Source: Lachnospiraceae bacterium NSJ-143
GTDB taxonomy: Bacteria > Bacillota > Clostridia > Lachnospirales > Anaerotignaceae
Reading direction: 5' to 3'
Assembly: GCA_022867625.1 (NCBI GenBank)
Contig: JALIFM010000002.1
Coordinates: forward strand, 1 to 64,000
Length of the DNA: 64,000 nt
Shown here: in pieces, positions 60,368 through 64,000 of the stretch
How positions within the stretch are numbered: position 1 is the stretch's first letter
Layout of the letters: each line of letters begins with the position of its first letter
The notes under the pieces: generated by a model
What the model was told of the DNA's origin: nothing
Seen by the model: only the letters and a program-made list of their open reading frames with translations
Database searches by the model: none
Made by a program: the position numbers and the translations under genes

Positions 60368-62068
60368 ATGCTTGAAGAGCTTAATATAAAAAATGCAGCG
60401 CTTATAAAAAGCGCTGAAATAGAATTTGACAAGGGACTTAACGTGCTTTCAGGTGAAACAGGCGCCGGCAAGTCGATGGTTATAGGCTCACTGACTTTTG
60501 TGCTTGGCGAAAGGGCTTCACGCGAGTTTATAAGAGACGGTGAGGATAAGGCTGTTGTTGAGGCTGTATTTGGCTCTGTGTCAGATGCCGCAAGGCAATG
60601 CGCTGAGGGTATGGGGATAGACTGTTCTGACGGAATGCTCATACTGCAAAGGACTATAAACAGAGACGGAAAAACTGCCGGAAGGATAAACGGTGTGTCT
60701 GTAACGGCGTCTATGCTCAAGAACCTGTCATCAAAGCTTGTGGATATACACAGCCAGCATGAAAGCCATTCACTGCTCAACGCGTCAAAGCATATTGACA
60801 TACTGGACAGGTTTTGTGCGCCTCAGATAAATGAAAAAAAGCGAAAGCTCTCAGAGCTTACAGAGCGCTACAGAGGTGTTGTCAGCAAGCTTAAAAGTGT
60901 AAGCGGCGATGATGATGAGAGGCAAAGAAGGATAAGCCTGCTTGAGTTCAGGATAGATGAGATAGACAAGGCCGGTCTGAAGGCAGGAGAGGAAGAAGAG
61001 CTTGCCAGAAGGAAAAAGGTCCTGATGGCTTCAGAAAAGCTTATCAGGCAGTCAAGGCAGTGCCTTGAGTTGCTGTATTATGGCACAGGAGAGGTTCCGT
61101 CTGCCGCTGACAAAACCGGCGACGCACTCAAAATATGCGGTTTAATGGCCGCTAGCGACCAGAGTATTTCTCAGGTGTATGAAAATATCGATTTGGCGTA
61201 TTCCAAGCTTCAGGAGGCTTCTGAGGCTATTAAGGACTATCTTGAAAGCATATCGTCTGACCCGGACGAGATTAACAGGCTTGAGGAAAGGCTTGATATA
61301 ATATACAGCCTTAAAAAGAAGTATGGGGCTACTATAGAAGAAATTATCGACAGCAGGAATAAAGCCGCTTCCGAGCTTGAGTTTTTGAACAACAGCCGTG
61401 AGATTCGTGAAAAGCTTTCTGCTGAAAAGGAAAAACTGTTAAAAAGTATAAGAAGCATCTGCTCGGATATGACAGGCATTAGGAAAAGTGCAGCAGTATC
61501 ACTCCAGCAGGAAATTACATCACAGCTGAGAGACCTGGAAATGAAAAACGCTGTGTTTGAGATTTGCATTTCTCAAAAAGACACATTTAACCAAAAAGGC
61601 TGGGATAATGTTGAATTTATGATTTCCACAAACGCAGGTGAGGGGCTTAAGCCGCTTTCAAAAACAGCCTCCGGAGGTGAGATGTCGAGGGTAATGCTGG
61701 GGCTTAAAACTGTGATAGCGGGTAATGAGAGCATTGATACATTCGTATTTGATGAGATTGACACGGGAATAAGCGGAAAGACCGCTTCCAAGGTGGCTGA
61801 AAAAATGGCTTTTGTATCACAGGGGCAGCAGATACTGTGTATAACGCATCTTCCGCAGATAGCGTCAATGGCTGATAAAAACCTTCTTATTACTAAAATA
61901 GCCGAAAACGGGAAAACCGTTACTCAGGTAGGCGAGCTTGATAAAAACCGGAGGATTCATGAGGTTTTGCGTCTTATGGGGTCAAATGAAACGGAAACAG
62001 CCATTAAAGCCGCCAAAGAAATGATTGAGTACTCGGATATGAAAAAAAACAACATCAGAAAAAAATAA
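60368..62068 (+). CDS. recN: DNA repair protein RecN
   Basis: This 566-aa SMC-like ATPase takes part in double-strand-break repair. It has Walker A GETGAGKS at residues 29-36, two helical coiled-coil arms, a C-terminal TASGGEMSRVMLGLKTV signature and Walker B FVFDEIDTGISG, then QILCITHLPQIA. It is full length. In B. subtilis recN is followed by spoIVB and spo0A; here a terminator and a minus-strand regulator follow instead. Confidence 0.97.
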   Translation: MLEELNIKNAALIKSAEIEFDKGLNVLSGETGAGKSMVIGSLTFVLGERASREFIRDGEDKAVVEAVFGSVSDAARQCAEGMGIDCSDGMLILQRTINRDGKTAGRINGVSVTASMLKNLSSKLVDIHSQHESHSLLNASKHIDILDRFCAPQINEKKRKLSELTERYRGVVSKLKSVSGDDDERQRRISLLEFRIDEIDKAGLKAGEEEELARRKKVLMASEKLIRQSRQCLELLYYGTGEVPSAADKTGDALKICGLMAASDQSISQVYENIDLAYSKLQEASEAIKDYLESISSDPDEINRLEERLDIIYSLKKKYGATIEEIIDSRNKAASELEFLNNSREIREKLSAEKEKLLKSIRSICSDMTGIRKSAAVSLQQEITSQLRDLEMKNAVFEICISQKDTFNQKGWDNVEFMISTNAGEGLKPLSKTASGGEMSRVMLGLKTVIAGNESIDTFVFDEIDTGISGKTASKVAEKMAFVSQGQQILCITHLPQIASMADKNLLITKIAENGKTVTQVGELDKNRRIHEVLRLMGSNETETAIKAAKEMIEYSDMKKNNIRKK

Positions 62069-62096
62069 AAGGCAGTCAAACACTGCCATAGTTCCA

Positions 62097-62135
62097 AAAA
62101 TCCTGACATGTGATTATAAGTTGTCAGGATTTTTT
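62097..62135 (+). terminator. Terminator after recN
   Basis: AAAATCCTGACA (62097-62108) and TGTCAGGATTTT (62122-62133) form a 12-bp stem running into T residues. A smaller GGCAG/CTGCC hairpin stands just before it. Confidence 0.92.
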
Positions 62136-62266
62136 AAACCAAGTTTTATGTGTACGGATAAAAAACCACAACACAAAAAAGCCTGAGCTTAAATTGAACC
62201 TAAAGACAAAGGCCTTTGCTGCCATATGAAATTGCACAAAATCCATATTTATGCTAAACACTAAAC

Positions 62267-62297
62267 AAAAAGGCATTAAGGCTTAAATGCCTTTTTG
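62267..62297 (-). terminator. Terminator of minus-strand XRE gene
   Basis: AAAAGGCATT and AATGCCTTTT flank a short loop, with A- and T-tracts on either side, directly after the stop codon of the gene at 62305-62715. Confidence 0.82.
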
Positions 62298-62304
62298 AAT
62301 TAAA

Positions 62305-62715
62305 TTAATTTTCTGTCGATTTGGATTTATAAGGTACTGTATCCTGTGCAACCTTGAGCTGCTGTTTGGTATTTGACAGGGACTTAATCTGCCTGTCGAG
62401 CATCCAGCGCATAAAGTCGTCAAGCATTTCTCTTTTATTGTTATCAAGCATTGTGTATATGTTTTTAAATTCATTAAACTGCTCAGGATAGTCTCTTTCT
62501 ATATAAGGATTCCTGATATCGTTTACACAAAGGAGATAATCCATAGAAACATCAAAGAATTCGGCAATTTTCTTCAAGTCTGTAATTGATGGTTCGTTTC
62601 TTCCGGATTCATAGTTAGAGATAGCCGTGTAACCATAGTTGAGTATACTGCCCAGTGCACTCTGAGTGAGTTTCCTTTCTTTTCTTAGAGATTTAAGACG
62701 CTCTTTGAATTCCAA
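62305..62715 (-). CDS. XRE-family regulator
   Basis: This protein of about 136 aa has a Cro/CI helix-turn-helix at residues 3-60 (LKSLRKERKLTQSALGSILN and YGYTAISNYESGRNEPS) and a helical C-terminal region. A TTG start at 62713-62715 with GAGGTGG five to six bases upstream is preferred; GTG 62724 is too close to that site. Alone between recN and mnmA, it may regulate itself or the divergent mnmA promoter region. Its target is unknown. Confidence 0.87.
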   Translation of the reverse strand: MEFKERLKSLRKERKLTQSALGSILNYGYTAISNYESGRNEPSITDLKKIAEFFDVSMDYLLCVNDIRNPYIERDYPEQFNEFKNIYTMLDNNKREMLDDFMRWMLDRQIKSLSNTKQQLKVAQDTVPYKSKSTEN

Positions 62716-63040
62716 AATTACCACCTCATTAATTATATTTTATTTTTCGTATGAAAATATTTTAATAGAAAATTTGTCAAAAAACAAATGGCATTGCGGA
62801 TATTATATATTTTATTAGTCAGAATTTGAATAGTATGTCATATAATAAAAATTCTAATTCACAAAACAAGAAAGAACCTATACGTATACTATACACCACA
62901 ATATTAAGTTGAACAATATTTTTTTGTGTAATATAATAATTTTTAATAGACTGTCAATTATAATGGATACACACTTAAAATGTCTGTATATTTTTTTACG
63001 GTTTTGAGATAAATTTTTGCTACCTTTTTATTATAATAAA

Positions 63041-63064
63041 TTTTCCTGTATAAATACAGGAAAA
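63041..63064. promoter_or_regulatory. 24-bp palindrome upstream of mnmA
   Basis: TTTTCCTGTAT (63041-63051) and ATACAGGAAAA (63054-63064) form a perfect inverted repeat with a 2-bp centre, 29 bp upstream of the mnmA -35 element. It looks like the binding site of a dimeric regulator. The rest of 62716-63162 is very AT-rich and has no gene. Confidence 0.55.
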
Positions 63065-63093
63065 TATAATCAAAGACAATTTTATTTTTTATG

Positions 63094-63122
63094 TTGAAAA
63101 TGAAACGGCAATTTTATATAAT
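63094..63122 (+). promoter_or_regulatory. Sigma-A promoter of mnmA
   Basis: TTGAAA (63094-63099), a 17-nt spacer and TATAAT (63117-63122), giving a leader of about 35 nt before the mnmA start. Confidence 0.75.
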
Positions 63123-63162
63123 ATAATTCCTATTTGTTTAATATGAATGGAGGTTTGAATAT

Positions 63163-64000
63163 ATGTCCAAGGGCAGTGTTGTTATAGGCCTTTCAGGTGG
63201 TGTTGACAGTTCAACTGCCGCATACCTGCTTAAAAAAGATGGATATGATGTAACAGGTGTGACAGTTATAAACCATGACGGAGGATTTGAAGCTGCTGAT
63301 GATGCGGCGGCAGTTGCGGGACAAATCGGCATAAAGCATATGGTTCTTGACTACAGGAAGGAATTTTCAGCAAAAATTAAAGATATGTTTGTTTCTGAGT
63401 ATCTGTCGGGCAGGACTCCAAACCCATGTGTAATGTGCAACAGAGATGTCAAGTGGGGAGCGCTTATGGGCGTATGCAATGAGATTGGAGCCCAATATAT
63501 TGCTACAGGACATTACGCGGGCGTTGTAAAGTATCCACCAACAGGAAGGCTTGCTGTAAAAATGTCAGACGACCTTTCAAAAGACCAGACATATGTTCTG
63601 AGTTTCCTTACGCAGGAGCAGCTTAAATGTACACTGTTTCCGCTCGCAGGTTTTACAAAAAGCGCTGTTAGAAGTATTGCTGACTCAGCCGGAATAAAGG
63701 TTGCCCAGAAGCCTGACAGTCAGGAAATATGCTTTATTCCTGATAACGACTATGCTGCATTTATTGAAAAATACAGTGGAAAACCGTCCATGTCTGGAGA
63801 TTATGTTGATATGGACGGAAATGTTATAGGCCGCCATAAGGGGATAATACATTATACAATAGGCCAGAGGAAGGGCCTTGGGGTTTCTTTTGGCAAGCAT
63901 ATGTTTGTTAATAAGATTATCGCTTCTGAAAATAAAATTGTTTTGGGAAGCAATGATGAGCTTTTCAGCAGGGAGGTACGGGCCGGAAATATCAATTATA
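63163..64000 (+). CDS. mnmA: tRNA-specific 2-thiouridylase MnmA (partial, runs off window)
   Basis: About 279 codons are visible, with no stop before the window end; the family has about 350-370. MnmA thiolates U34 of Lys, Glu and Gln tRNAs. The PP-loop SGGVDSS lies at residues 11-17, the catalytic cysteine is Cys92 in NPCVMCN, and the second is Cys190 in SQEICFI. GRTPNPC and GQRKGLGV are further signatures. The segment between GVTV and the first conserved helix is shorter than in E. coli MnmA. TGGAGG precedes ATG 63163. Confidence 0.93.
   Translation, partial: MSKGSVVIGLSGGVDSSTAAYLLKKDGYDVTGVTVINHDGGFEAADDAAAVAGQIGIKHMVLDYRKEFSAKIKDMFVSEYLSGRTPNPCVMCNRDVKWGALMGVCNEIGAQYIATGHYAGVVKYPPTGRLAVKMSDDLSKDQTYVLSFLTQEQLKCTLFPLAGFTKSAVRSIADSAGIKVAQKPDSQEICFIPDNDYAAFIEKYSGKPSMSGDYVDMDGNVIGRHKGIIHYTIGQRKGLGVSFGKHMFVNKIIASENKIVLGSNDELFSREVRAGNINY

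Noticed and set aside
1-64000. tRNA and rRNA genes
   Set aside because: No cloverleaf with a TTC-type T-loop and no rRNA core sequence was noticed by eye on either strand. A covariance-model scan would be needed for certainty.

Overview
The window looks like the chromosome of an anaerobic, endospore-forming member of the Clostridia. The evidence is a complete spoIIIAA-AH operon followed by the Firmicutes-conserved order asp23-nusB-xseA-xseB-ispA-dxs-tlyA-nadK-argR-recN, and an S-layer-homology (SLH) surface protein. AGGAGG-type ribosome binding sites are used throughout. No rRNA, tRNA or CRISPR array was seen. The species cannot be named from the sequence.

Region 1 (1-3.25 kb): hairpins resembling an IS200/IS605 right end, then a cupin-type XRE regulator divergent from an operon encoding a 56-aa protein, a sodium-dependent (NSS-family) transporter and a LysE-type exporter. 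A consensus promoter with a perfect 12-bp inverted repeat lies between them.

Region 2 (3.3-20.7 kb): a decayed integrative conjugative element. It has two ArdA-like antirestriction proteins, an orphan adenine methylase, small accessory proteins, a membrane protein fused by deletion to a gamma-glutamylcyclotransferase remnant, a Toprim primase-like protein, a VirD4/TraG coupling ATPase, a sigma/anti-sigma pair, two SLOG-fold proteins (one fused to an XRE domain), a frameshifted sigma-like gene and the C-terminal stump of a large serine recombinase. Relaxase, VirB4 and an intact integrase are absent, so it should not move by itself. A probable defence cassette (two XRE regulators, an OLD-like ATPase and a DUF4276/TOPRIM-like protein) sits inside it on the opposite strand.

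Region 3 (20.9-25.5 kb): a restriction-modification locus with a small HTH protein, three overlapping DNA methyltransferases and a convergent PD-(D/E)XK-like endonuclease.

Region 4 (26.2-42.9 kb): two hybrid histidine kinases with two receivers each, each translationally coupled to its own solute-binding lipoprotein (kinase-binder, then binder-kinase), on either side of a 1302-aa SLH/Ig-like surface protein. No ABC permease is present, which suggests that the lipoproteins act as sensory subunits. A GntR-type regulator with two separate winged helices, a 3-methyladenine glycosylase and a nitrilase-family amidase follow.

Region 5 (43.0-47.5 kb, minus strand): tyrA-aroA-SGNH hydrolase-zinc ribbon operon with a consensus promoter and a leader palindrome, plus a LytTR regulator with a degenerate receiver.

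Region 6 (47.6-64 kb): spoIIIA operon with a sigma-E-like promoter, then the housekeeping run to recN, an XRE regulator on the minus strand and the start of mnmA, which runs off the window.
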